From Cryobacterium sp. PH31-L1 (GTDB lineage Bacteria; Actinomycetota; Actinomycetes; Actinomycetales; Microbacteriaceae), in NCBI RefSeq assembly GCF_030063145.1, contig NZ_JASISM010000002.1, positions 453,843-517,842 of the forward strand: a DNA stretch of 64,000 nt, given 5' to 3'. Made by a program: the position numbers and the translations under genes. The notes beneath the pieces were generated by a model that was not told where the DNA came from, searched no databases, and saw only the letters and a program-made list of their open reading frames with translations. This document shows positions 19,032 to 26,891 of the stretch, piece by piece. Within the stretch, counting starts at the first letter, position 1; each line of letters opens with the position of its first letter.

Positions 19032-20101
19032 AATGACGCGAGCGTCTGTTGCGCCGTGCGGTCCCAGGTGAATTGCGCAGTTCGCTCAAGCCCCGCCGTC
19101 GCCAGGCGCGCCAACCCTTCGGGTGCCGAAAGTAGTCCGGCGATGCTGTCTGCGAGCCGAGCGGCGTCGTGAGCATCAACGTAGTTGGCCGCATCTCCGG
19201 CGACTTCGTGCAGCACCGGAATGTCCGAGCAAAGCACCGGGCAGCCGTGTGCCATTGCTTCGAGAACGGGCAGGCCGAAGCCCTCGAAGAGAGTCGGGAA
19301 CACGAAAAGGGTCGAGTCGGCATAGAGTGCATCGAGTTCCTCCGTGGTGAGCCAGCCCCGCAGTGACACCCACTTCTGGAGCCCGAGGTCGGCCACGAGC
19401 GGTGCGAGCGGATCATCGCCGTGGCTGCCGGTGATCACCAAGTGCGGTCGGATGTTTTCGGGCAGCAGCGCGACCGCCGCGAGTAGTGTCGAGAAGTTTT
19501 TGTGCGGCATCCGGTTGCCGACGGCCAGCAGCTGGTCGGTGCGGCGAGTCGTGGCCGTGGCTGCAGCGCGTGTCTCGCCGGCCAGTGGGATGACGTCGAT
19601 AGAAGTGCGTTTGATCGGCAGATAGCGGCGGATGTCGGTGCGGGTCGCCTCACTGATCGTCAGCACGCGGCGAGCGGTACGCGCTCCCAACCGGATGAGC
19701 GTGCGAAGGATGAGGGAGTAGGCGCCAGGGACGTATTCCGGATGGCGAAAGGGCAGCAGGTCGTGAATGGTCATGACGACCGGAACCCGCGAATACAGCG
19801 GTCCCAGGTTGGCCGGACAGTGGATGAGGGAGGCACGGCGGCGATGAGCGAACCCGGCGACGCTGAATAGTTCACCGCGCGCCCACGCCACCCGGTTCTC
19901 ACCGCTGATGCCGGAGTCGATGACGTCGCCGGGAAACCAGGAGGTGTCGCCGGCAGCGAGCTCGCTTGATGCCAGTGCGATGAAACGCACCTCGTCACTC
20001 TCGCGGGGCATGCGACTATAGACCTCCCGCACATACGACTCCATGCCACCCTTCTTGCCGGTGAAGAACAGCAGGTCGACCATGATGAGCGGTAGCGGCA
20101 T
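19007..20101 (-). CDS. GT4 family glycosyltransferase (mannosyltransferase-like)
   Basis: 364 residues from the ATG at 20101, chosen because AAGGA lies 8 bases before it and the start falls 5 bases beyond the preceding stop. Upstream in-frame codons lack family features. Motifs: FFTGKKGGMESYVREV acceptor loop, MTIHDLLPFRHPEY, LAVGNRMPHKNFSTL donor-domain start and EGFGLPVLEAMAHGCP (E-x7-E). Its pattern is that of PimB/MtfB-like mannosyl or rhamnosyl transferases. It is the last gene of a three-gene minus-strand operon (GT2, flippase, GT4). Confidence 0.87.
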   Translation of the reverse strand: MPLPLIMVDLLFFTGKKGGMESYVREVYSRMPRESDEVRFIALASSELAAGDTSWFPGDVIDSGISGENRVAWARGELFSVAGFAHRRRASLIHCPANLGPLYSRVPVVMTIHDLLPFRHPEYVPGAYSLILRTLIRLGARTARRVLTISEATRTDIRRYLPIKRTSIDVIPLAGETRAAATATTRRTDQLLAVGNRMPHKNFSTLLAAVALLPENIRPHLVITGSHGDDPLAPLVADLGLQKWVSLRGWLTTEELDALYADSTLFVFPTLFEGFGLPVLEAMAHGCPVLCSDIPVLHEVAGDAANYVDAHDAARLADSIAGLLSAPEGLARLATAGLERTAQFTWDRTAQQTLASFQQLLAER

Positions 20102-20105
20102 CGAG

Positions 20106-21248
20106 TTAGTCCTTGGTCGCTTGAGCGGTTCGAGAGCGGCGGGCAGCCTCATAGATCACCGCGGAGATCAGCTCGGCAACGAGCATGCCGGCGAAAACCC
20201 AGACGATGTTCTGCGTGACGAGACCCAGCCCGGCGAGGGCGAAGGTGATCGCGGCGACTATTGCTCGCAGCCCGGTCAGCAGCCGCACCGCGCCCATGCG
20301 TCGTAGGGCAGCGAACGGGATCGTCGTGAGAATAGACGTGGCTCGCCAGGCGCAGGCCACGGCGAGCGGCAGCGCCGTGCCGCTGAGCGACCAGGCTGAC
20401 CCGAAGATGAACCCGAATGCACCGGTCGCTTCGAGAAAGCCGAGGGCAACGATGGCGCCAAGCAGTGCGAGTCCGGAGACCGCGATGTCGAGGCGGGAAT
20501 GCTCTTTGAGCAGCCTCAGCCGCAAGAAATTCAATGGAATCGCCAGCAACCCCGACACCGTCGAAAGGGCCGTGAAGATGATCGCCTGAGCCGGGCCGAT
20601 GAAAGCCAGAATCATCACGTTTAAGAGCGGGTAGATCACTCCGGTGATGGACGTGTCCGCAACCACCCAGCCCATCACGACCGGGTCAGGCCGGCTGGAC
20701 TGGTGCGACACCGGAAGCGACCGCACACAGGTGGCGAGGGCGATTCCGACGACCAGCGGAATCATTCCCCAGGTCTGTGCCGTGAAGGCCACGAGTACTC
20801 CGGCCAGTGCGCCAGAGCCGACCAGAACGGATGCCCAGATTTCGCGAGTGTCGAGGCGCTCGGCAACCGAGACGCCACGGCCGACCTCGAGGGAGGCCAA
20901 GAGAATCGGGAGGGCAACGCACAACACGACGGCACTGCTGGAGTTGAACCCCACCACGATGGCCGTCAACACCGAAAGCGCGGCCAGCCATAGCGGAAAG
21001 GTCACGCGTCGGGCCGTTGCGGCCGAGCTAAGTCGTGATTCGACCACGACCGCGAAGGTCAACTGACCGACGAAGGTGGAAAGCGTCACAGCGACGGCAA
21101 TGGCGCCCTGTTCGTCCAGAGTGAATTGGCGAGCAGCGATGGCGACCGTCGCGGCCGGAATGACGGCCAAGGAGACGCCCCCGAGCAGGGTGATGAGCGA
21201 CATTGCAGCGCCGCGGAGCCGAATTTGCGGGGGCAGGGAGATGCTCAT
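20106..21248 (-). CDS. Polysaccharide flippase-like membrane protein
   Basis: 380 residues from the ATG at 21248, which overlaps the TGA of the upstream GT2 gene (ATGA). The open frame extends further upstream, but that part is antisense-like and arginine-rich. About eleven hydrophobic segments are visible, the first being GAAMSLITLLGGVSLAVIPA. An ARQFTLDEQGAIAVAVTL loop resembles MOP-type flippases. It is shorter than the usual 400-480 residues. This is the second predicted flippase in the window, so two glycan units may be exported separately. Confidence 0.72.
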   Translation of the reverse strand: MSISLPPQIRLRGAAMSLITLLGGVSLAVIPAATVAIAARQFTLDEQGAIAVAVTLSTFVGQLTFAVVVESRLSSAATARRVTFPLWLAALSVLTAIVVGFNSSSAVVLCVALPILLASLEVGRGVSVAERLDTREIWASVLVGSGALAGVLVAFTAQTWGMIPLVVGIALATCVRSLPVSHQSSRPDPVVMGWVVADTSITGVIYPLLNVMILAFIGPAQAIIFTALSTVSGLLAIPLNFLRLRLLKEHSRLDIAVSGLALLGAIVALGFLEATGAFGFIFGSAWSLSGTALPLAVACAWRATSILTTIPFAALRRMGAVRLLTGLRAIVAAITFALAGLGLVTQNIVWVFAGMLVAELISAVIYEAARRSRTAQATKD

Positions 21249-22117
21249 CGGTCGACCGCCGTTGTCGCGGTCTTGCCGAAGCAGCGACCGGTGAGGCCCT
21301 CGAACCGTCCCACGAAGACCCACCAGCCATCCGCTATGTGAAATGATGACCGATTTCGCGCGCCGAAAAGCAGCCCCCCGGCCAGCGCCGCTGCTCGCCA
21401 GTACAGCGGGTAATGCCAAACGCTGAGCAGGCGACCGAATCCGCGGGCATAGGTGCGTAACTTGCGTCGACGCTGGCTGTTGGAGAGCCCGTGCGGGTCG
21501 GAGATGCCGCCGATTGCGATGTCGGCCGGCAACCACACAAAGGAATCGGCCTGGCCGGCTTGTATCAGGCGCAGCAGAAGATCCGTAGCCTCGCCTGACT
21601 GCCACGGCGTCGAGGCTCCGCTACCGATCGACTCCGTGAACCCGCCCAGCGCGGTGAACACGCTGCGGCGCATGACCAGGCCCATCTCGATGACGGTCCA
21701 GATGTTCCAGCGGTCTAGAGGCTGTCCCGAAGCCGGGAGGTGAAATTTCGGGCCATTCTCGTCCGTGACGGTGAGTGCGCCGGCGCTTGCCTCGCTCGGC
21801 GTGGAGCGTATACCGGCGATCGTGCCGGGAGGAAACCAGGTCGTGTCGTTCGGAAAGTGGAGGAGGTAGTTCTCACCGGCCGGGAGCGCCTCGGCACCAG
21901 CATTGCGGCCCCGCGAGGCGCCCAGCGCTGACGTGGTCACGACGATGTCGCAACCGATGGCGCTGAAATCCTTGACGAGAGTTTCGACCGCTTCCAGATT
22001 GCGCTGTGCGACGATAACGATGGCGTCTTCGGCGACGACCTGGCCCTCGAGCGACTGGAGGAGTCGGCGCAAACCCTGCTCGCGTCCGAGCGTGGTGATG
22101 ACGAGGCCAATGTTCAT
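21245..22117 (-). CDS. GT2 family glycosyltransferase
   Basis: 290 residues. IGLVITTLGREQGLRRLLQSL starts the GT-A fold, SRGRNAGAEAL is the helix before the metal site, and FPNDTTWFPPG stands where the DxD usually lies. MRRSVFTALGGFTESIGSG is the acceptor-side motif. It is the first gene of the minus-strand operon. The 61-base gap to the divergent gene at 22179 must hold both promoters; I see no clear -35/-10 pair there. Confidence 0.85.
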   Translation of the reverse strand: MNIGLVITTLGREQGLRRLLQSLEGQVVAEDAIVIVAQRNLEAVETLVKDFSAIGCDIVVTTSALGASRGRNAGAEALPAGENYLLHFPNDTTWFPPGTIAGIRSTPSEASAGALTVTDENGPKFHLPASGQPLDRWNIWTVIEMGLVMRRSVFTALGGFTESIGSGASTPWQSGEATDLLLRLIQAGQADSFVWLPADIAIGGISDPHGLSNSQRRRKLRTYARGFGRLLSVWHYPLYWRAAALAGGLLFGARNRSSFHIADGWWVFVGRFEGLTGRCFGKTATTAVDR

Positions 22118-22178
22118 AGTGCACTAAGTCTGTACGATTGATCGTGCACCGCAGAACATAGACAGGATCAATACCCAC

Positions 22179-23348
22179 ATGCAGCAAACTTCGGCGATCG
22201 AACTGACGATCCTCATGCCTTGTCTGAACGAAGCTGAAACGCTGGCGGTGTGTGTCAACAAGGCCCTCGGCTATCTCGAGCGCAGTGGTGTGGTCGGCGA
22301 AGTGCTAATTGCCGACAACGGCAGCACCGATGGCTCACAGCAGATCGCCGAATCACTCGGCGCGCGCGTTGTCGCTATCGCTGAGAAGGGCTACGGAAGC
22401 GCCCTCAACGGAGGCATTGAGCATGCCCGCGGCACCTACGTGATCATGGGCGATGCCGACGACAGTTACGACTTCAGCAGCCTCGACGGCTTTGTTGAGC
22501 GACTTCGTGCCGGCGACGAACTCGTTATGGGTAACCGATTTCGCGGAGGAATTGCCCCGGGCGCCATGCCGCCGCTGCACAAATACCTGGGAAACCCGGT
22601 CTTATCGTGGATCGGGCGTAGCCTCTTTCGTTCACCGATCAAGGACTTTCACTGTGGCCTGCGCGGATTCAACCGGCAGTCCATGCTCGACCTGCACCTG
22701 CAGACCACCGGTATGGAATTCGCGAGCGAAATGGTCGTCAAATCCACCCTCGGCGGCTCGCGCGTTAGCGAAGTGCCCACCACGCTCGCGAAAGACGGAC
22801 GCAGCCGACCGCCGCACCTGCGCAGCTGGCGCGACGGATGGCGTCACCTGCGGTTTCTGCTCATCTTCAGCCCGCGCTGGCTCTTTCTGATTCCCGGCAC
22901 TGCGGCTTTTGTGCTCGGATTTGTTGGCGTCATGCTGCTGGGCTTCGGACCGATCGTCTTTGGCCGTATTGGCTTCACCTACTCCAGCCAGCTGTACCTT
23001 GCCGCCCTCACCGTGGTCGGGTATCAATCGGTGCTGTTCGCCATTCTCACGAAAATCTATGCGCAGCAGGAAGGTTTTCGCATACCGCGAAGCCGCAGCT
23101 TTGACCGCCTGCAGAAACGCATCAGCCTGGAAAGCGGCGCCATCGTCGGCCTCTTGCTCTTTCTTATCGGCCTTGGCGTTGCGGTCGGACAGTTCATCGG
23201 TTGGGCCTCGAACGACTTTGGGCCCCTTGAGGCTGGAGCCACCCTGCGCGCGGCGATTCCGGCTGCGCTGCTCATGATGCTCGGTTCGCAGACCATCATG
23301 GCCGGCATGTTCCTCGGTGTGCTGTCGGTCGGCGTGAAGCGCCGTTAA
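22179..23348 (+). CDS. GT2 glycosyltransferase with C-terminal membrane domain
   Basis: 389 residues. The catalytic part has ILMPCLNEAETL, ADNGSTDGS (~46-54), GYGSALNGGIEHA and GDADDSYDF (~91-99); FHCGLRGFNR follows. From residue ~225 there are about four membrane helices (LFLIPGTAAFVLGFVGVMLL onward). This is the layout of DPM1/GtrB-type polyprenyl-phosphate glycosyltransferases. It would make a lipid-linked monosaccharide donor on the cytoplasmic face. It is 2 bases from the next gene, so the two are likely cotranscribed. Confidence 0.86.
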   Translation: MQQTSAIELTILMPCLNEAETLAVCVNKALGYLERSGVVGEVLIADNGSTDGSQQIAESLGARVVAIAEKGYGSALNGGIEHARGTYVIMGDADDSYDFSSLDGFVERLRAGDELVMGNRFRGGIAPGAMPPLHKYLGNPVLSWIGRSLFRSPIKDFHCGLRGFNRQSMLDLHLQTTGMEFASEMVVKSTLGGSRVSEVPTTLAKDGRSRPPHLRSWRDGWRHLRFLLIFSPRWLFLIPGTAAFVLGFVGVMLLGFGPIVFGRIGFTYSSQLYLAALTVVGYQSVLFAILTKIYAQQEGFRIPRSRSFDRLQKRISLESGAIVGLLLFLIGLGVAVGQFIGWASNDFGPLEAGATLRAAIPAALLMMLGSQTIMAGMFLGVLSVGVKRR

Positions 23349-23350
23349 CC

Positions 23351-24337
23351 ATGAGTGTGTCTGTTGCCCTGTGCACCTACGACGGTGCCGCCTATCTCGC
23401 TGAGCAGCTGGGCAGCATCCTCAACCAATCGGTGCTGCCGGGGCAGATCGTTGTCTCCGACGATGGGTCGACCGACGCCTCGCTCGCCATCGCCCGACGC
23501 GTCGTCTCCGACTGGCTTAGCGAGAACCCGAGTTCAGCGCTCGAGCTGATCGTGCTCGAGAACCCGAGCGCGCTCGGGGTAACGGCGAACTTTGAGCAGG
23601 CGCTCACGGTGTGCACCGGCGACCTCATTGCGCTGTGCGACCAGGACGACATCTGGTTGCCCCAACGCCTTGAGCGCATGACCGCCGAATTCGCTCGTCG
23701 GCCCAGCCTGTTACTGCTGCACGGCGAAGCTCGTCTCGTCGACGCTGTCGGTACCCCGCTCGGGCTGACTCTGCTGCAGACGCTTGGTGTGTCAGAGGCT
23801 GACCGCGCTGCCGTGCATGAGGGGCGTGCTCTTGATGCCCTGCTTCGGCGCAACATCGTCACCGGCGCGACCATGATGATGCGGCGCGAGCTCGTGGCGG
23901 CCGCGACGCCGTTTCCGGCCGCTTGGGTGCACGATGAGTGGCTGGCTATGGTCGCTGCTGCAACCGGCCTGGTGGACCTGATCGACGAGTCGCTCACCGA
24001 CTACCGGCAGCACGGTAGTAATCAGATCGGTGTGACCACGCTGGACGCCTCCGGCAAGCTCGGGCGGTTGCGGGCTCCGCGCACCGCTCGCAACGCACGC
24101 CTGCTGTCGCGCGCCGAAGCGCTGCAGCAACGGGCGTCGGGGTTTGAGCCGGCGGCATCCGCTGCGGTCGTGGCGCTTTTCGATGCGAAACTGGCACATG
24201 AGCGACGGCGCAGCGCACTTTCACCGCACCGGATGCTGCGGGTTGCGCCGATTGTGGGCGCCTGGCGCCGCGGCGACTACACCCGGTTCGGCCTCGGACT
24301 GCAAGACGTACTGCGCGATTTGGTGCAGCCCGTCTGA
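23351..24337 (+). CDS. GT2 family glycosyltransferase (rhamnosyltransferase-like)
   Basis: 328 residues. SVALCTYDGAAYLAEQLGSIL (3-23), SDDGSTDASL and CDQDDIWLPQRLERM (near residue 95) match the WfgS/RgpB-type rhamnosyl GT2 group, which has a DQDD metal motif. A VHDEWLAMVAA segment and an YRQHGSNQ motif near residue 220 also belong to that group. It follows the DPM-type GT2 directly. The sugar assignment is an inference from motif pattern only. Confidence 0.85.
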   Translation: MSVSVALCTYDGAAYLAEQLGSILNQSVLPGQIVVSDDGSTDASLAIARRVVSDWLSENPSSALELIVLENPSALGVTANFEQALTVCTGDLIALCDQDDIWLPQRLERMTAEFARRPSLLLLHGEARLVDAVGTPLGLTLLQTLGVSEADRAAVHEGRALDALLRRNIVTGATMMMRRELVAAATPFPAAWVHDEWLAMVAAATGLVDLIDESLTDYRQHGSNQIGVTTLDASGKLGRLRAPRTARNARLLSRAEALQQRASGFEPAASAAVVALFDAKLAHERRRSALSPHRMLRVAPIVGAWRRGDYTRFGLGLQDVLRDLVQPV

Positions 24338-24456
24338 GCCCTGGCCCCATCTGGCTGACGGCATCCGCTGTTCTGGTGGCGCGTACTCGTCGATGGGTTG
24401 CGGAATGCGCTGGTGAAGGGCGACAACGTGTATGGCTGCACCCTACTGAGCATCCG

Positions 24457-24858
24457 CTAGCTTCTTCCGGGGGTTCGTACGCGCAGGCCGACGGCCTCTG
24501 CTGCCACCTGCTGGCGAGCGTCGTACGTGATGAAGTCATTGGCCGAGGCTTGGAGGGCTGCGGCGATGTGGAGGGCGTCCAGACTCCGCAGGCTGGCGCC
24601 GGTGATGAGCCCGGCTTCGCGGAAGACGCTGCGGTCCATGTCCAAAAGGCTCAACCGTGACAGCACGTCAGTGACCGCGGTTTGTGATATTCCTATTCGC
24701 GTGGCCATGCGCCGCAATTCGGTTTCCAGCAGACATGCCGAGACGAGATCGGCGTCCCCGGCCGCGACCCTGTTGTCTAGATGCGCCCGGAGCGCTTGGC
24801 TCTCTGGTTCGTCGGCGAGCAGCTTGGCGACGGCAGAGGTATCCAGGTAGGTGATCAA
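24457..24858 (-). CDS. PIN-domain ribonuclease toxin (VapC type)
   Basis: 133 residues. MITYLDTSAVAKLL carries the first acidic residue (Asp6), E46 in LLETELRR the second, and SLDALHIAAAL (Asp near residue 94) the third; FITYDARQ gives the last. These four acidic positions bind Mg/Mn in PIN nucleases. Its start overlaps the stop of the upstream antitoxin gene by 4 bases (ATGA), the normal arrangement for a type II module. It would cut RNA, often initiator tRNA or rRNA, when the antitoxin is lost; the target here is unknown. Confidence 0.87.
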   Translation of the reverse strand: MITYLDTSAVAKLLADEPESQALRAHLDNRVAAGDADLVSACLLETELRRMATRIGISQTAVTDVLSRLSLLDMDRSVFREAGLITGASLRSLDALHIAAALQASANDFITYDARQQVAAEAVGLRVRTPGRS

Positions 24859-25106
24859 CGCTCGGCGCGCAGGTCGTGCAGTGCAGACTCGGTGCTCTCC
24901 GCAGCAGTGAAGAGTGGCAGGTCTGAAAACCCTCCGCGGATCAGGGGCGGTTGGTGCCGAATACCGCCGAGCGGTGCGATGGGCGGTGGGGACAGTACGG
25001 CGACGACCTCGCCGTGATTGGTGATCTGGAGAGTCTCGCCATCCCGAACGGCGCGGAGCACCTCAGCGCTGTTGTTGCGTAGGTCACGATGAGCGATTGT
25101 TCGCAT
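24855..25106 (-). CDS. Phd/YefM-family antitoxin
   Basis: 83 residues from the ATG at 25106. RTIAHRDLRNNSAEVLRAVRDGE and LQITNHGEVVAVL are the Phd/YefM DNA-binding fold (VapB-type partner of PIN toxins). The C-terminal half is proline-rich and probably binds the toxin. The open frame continues upstream into the GC-rich repeat region, but that part is low-complexity and not family-like. Such antitoxins usually repress their own promoter, which would lie in 25107-25160. Confidence 0.85.
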   Translation of the reverse strand: MRTIAHRDLRNNSAEVLRAVRDGETLQITNHGEVVAVLSPPPIAPLGGIRHQPPLIRGGFSDLPLFTAAESTESALHDLRAER

Positions 25107-25161
25107 GCCGCGAGTGTAGCAAACGTAGCAGCGGGGAACTAGGGGGCGAGGCTGCCTGCGC

Positions 25162-25230
25162 TCACGAGGCGTCGGGGCCGGGCGAGTGGGGTAGGCTACT
25201 GCGCCCGGTGAGGCCCTGCGCGGCCTTGAC
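25162..25230 (-). pseudogene. Remnant copy of the 3' end of the O-antigen polymerase gene
   Basis: Read on the minus strand this stretch encodes VKAAQGLTGRSSLPHSPGPD, close to the last residues of the polymerase at 25586 (VKAAQGLSWRSALPHKPHPD). The DNA segment AGGCCCTGCGCGGCCTT is identical in both. It is therefore a duplicated gene end left ~420 bases downstream of the intact gene, with repeat sequence between the two. Confidence 0.6.
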
Positions 25231-25274
25231 CGAGCGGTCGGGAGCTCGTCGCGGACCGCTTTCGCGAGGCGCGC

Positions 25275-25367
25275 GGAACTCGGGCGCACTGGCGCAGGTC
25301 CAGCGTGGCGGGGTGCGCTGGAGTTGTGGCCAGGCCGGAACGCCCGCGTACTGGCGCAGCTCCCGCG
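25275..25367. repeat. Dispersed repeat, family A copy 1
   Basis: About 93 bases closely matching 33577-33669. Shared blocks include GCGCACTGGCGCA, GTCCAGCG, TGCGCTGGAGTT, TGGCCAGGCCGGAAC and TGGCGCAG. Differences are scattered single bases, so the copies are related but not recent. Confidence 0.75.
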
Positions 25368-25585
25368 CTGGGCGATTGGCTGGCAGAGCTTTGGGAGCGC
25401 AGCTCCCGCGTTCTGGCGCAGTTCCCGCGCACTGTGGCCCGGCTTCGGGACGCCGGGCCACGGCAATCCCCGCGAAGTCGCGCAAGTCCCGCGCAGCGGC
25501 GCAGTCCCCGCGTAGGTGGGCCCGATGACAGACGGCCTGCGCGCCACGCGGCCAACTCAGGGTCCGGGAACCGCCAGGTCGACCG

Positions 25586-26869
25586 CTACGGCGCGTCGGG
25601 GTGCGGCTTGTGCGGCAGGGCGCTACGCCAGCTCAGGCCCTGCGCGGCCTTCACCGCACAGATCACGAGCAGCAGCCAGCCGAACTCGAACAGAATGGTG
25701 CTCTCCGCGGCGCTCGTCACGAGCAGGGTCACCAGAATGAGCGGAGCCCAGACATACGCCAGCGAGCGCTTGTTCGCAGCGAGCAGCCAGGAGCGCACGA
25801 AAGCCAGCAGCACCAGGGCGAGAAACGCCAGAAAGCCGATCAGTCCTACCTGAAAGTACACGTCGAGGTAGGCGTTCAGGCCCGTCACATGCACGCGTCC
25901 CGTGGTGAATTCCAGCCAGCCGTACGGGGTCACGTCTTGCGGCCAGAATCCGGCCCAACCCCACCCTTCAAGCGGATGCAGCTCCACCAGCCGCCACATC
26001 TCGGTCCAGAGCGAGTAGCGGGCTTCGAACTCGCTGCCGGCGTTCAGGGCGCTGATGATGGCGGTGCGGCCGAGCCAGGCCGCGCCAGCGGCCACGAGAG
26101 CCGCGCTCAGGAGGCCGAGCTGCAGCATCCACCTGCCGTCAACGGCGGTGCGGCGCAACCGGTAGAGGGCGAGGGCCGCGACGGCCACGCAGAGGGCGAC
26201 GACCACGATGACGGGGGAGCGGGTGAGCACCAGGCAGATGCCGGCCAGCCACATCGAGCCGATGCCGAGGCCGCGCGGAATGGAGCGGGCGCGCAGCTCC
26301 ACGTAGAAGGTGACCGCGGCGATGAGGGCGATGAGGCCGAAGACGTTGCGGCTTCCGAACACGCCCTGGATGGGACCGAGCCGGTCGATGTCGCCGACGA
26401 CGCCGAGAAAGGCGATCGGCAGGTCTAGCAGCAGCCCGGAGAGCACCTCGAGCACAATGGAGAGCCCGAGCAGCACCCGAAGCACATCGCCGGTGGCCCG
26501 AACCACCTGGAAGGTGTCGCGCACGAGGGCCACGTAGATCGCGAGGAACCCCACGGTGATCTGGTAGCTCACGCCGATGATGGTGTCGGAGACGTAGCCG
26601 CTCCACAGGCCGGAGAGCGCGCACCAGGCCACGAACACGATGATCGAAATGGGCAGCAGGCCGTGCCACTCCACGATCGGGCGGCGGGCCACGAGCGAGA
26701 AGATGGCCAGCACGACGAGGCCGCCGAGAATGCCGACGAGGCCGGGCCAGCCCATGACGCTTCGCAGCAGATGCGTGCTGAAGGCGGTGGCCAGAATGAT
26801 GAGCGTGAGCGAGGCCGCGAACTTCGGCGACGCGAGCACGCGACGCAGGGCTTCGGGCAGGGTGGGCAT
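25586..26869 (-). CDS. O-antigen ligase/polymerase-like membrane protein
   Basis: 427 residues with about 12 membrane helices. The Wzy_C/WaaL hallmark outer loop lies in the C-terminal half (EARYSLWTEMWRLVELHPLEGWGWAGFWP ... NAYLDVYFQVGLIGFLAFL), with the conserved H-x-G-x-G and NAYLD positions. It would join sugar repeat units or ligate glycan to an envelope anchor on the outer face of the membrane. A paralogue of similar layout precedes it in the same operon (26892-28313, 22-base gap). Its 3' end seems to have been duplicated downstream. Confidence 0.8.
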   Translation of the reverse strand: MPTLPEALRRVLASPKFAASLTLIILATAFSTHLLRSVMGWPGLVGILGGLVVLAIFSLVARRPIVEWHGLLPISIIVFVAWCALSGLWSGYVSDTIIGVSYQITVGFLAIYVALVRDTFQVVRATGDVLRVLLGLSIVLEVLSGLLLDLPIAFLGVVGDIDRLGPIQGVFGSRNVFGLIALIAAVTFYVELRARSIPRGLGIGSMWLAGICLVLTRSPVIVVVALCVAVAALALYRLRRTAVDGRWMLQLGLLSAALVAAGAAWLGRTAIISALNAGSEFEARYSLWTEMWRLVELHPLEGWGWAGFWPQDVTPYGWLEFTTGRVHVTGLNAYLDVYFQVGLIGFLAFLALVLLAFVRSWLLAANKRSLAYVWAPLILVTLLVTSAAESTILFEFGWLLLVICAVKAAQGLSWRSALPHKPHPDAP

Positions 26870-26891
26870 CCTCTAATTTACCGCGCTAGCG

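Larger units (their letters stand above)
25107..25585. other. Non-coding stretch with degenerate repeats and a duplicated gene end
   Basis: No gene is supported in these ~480 bases. They hold a ~65-base divergent copy of the 3' end of the polymerase gene at 25586 (positions 25162-25230), a dispersed repeat (25275-25367), and several degenerate GGCGCAG-TCCCGCG units between 25350 and 25515. Open frames exist on both strands because the region is GC-rich, but their translations are low in complexity. Confidence 0.7.

Noticed and set aside
25162..25528. Overlapping open frames of 80-140 codons near the toxin-antitoxin pair
   Set aside because: All are Arg/Ala/Ser/Pro-rich products of GC-rich repeat DNA, present on both strands.
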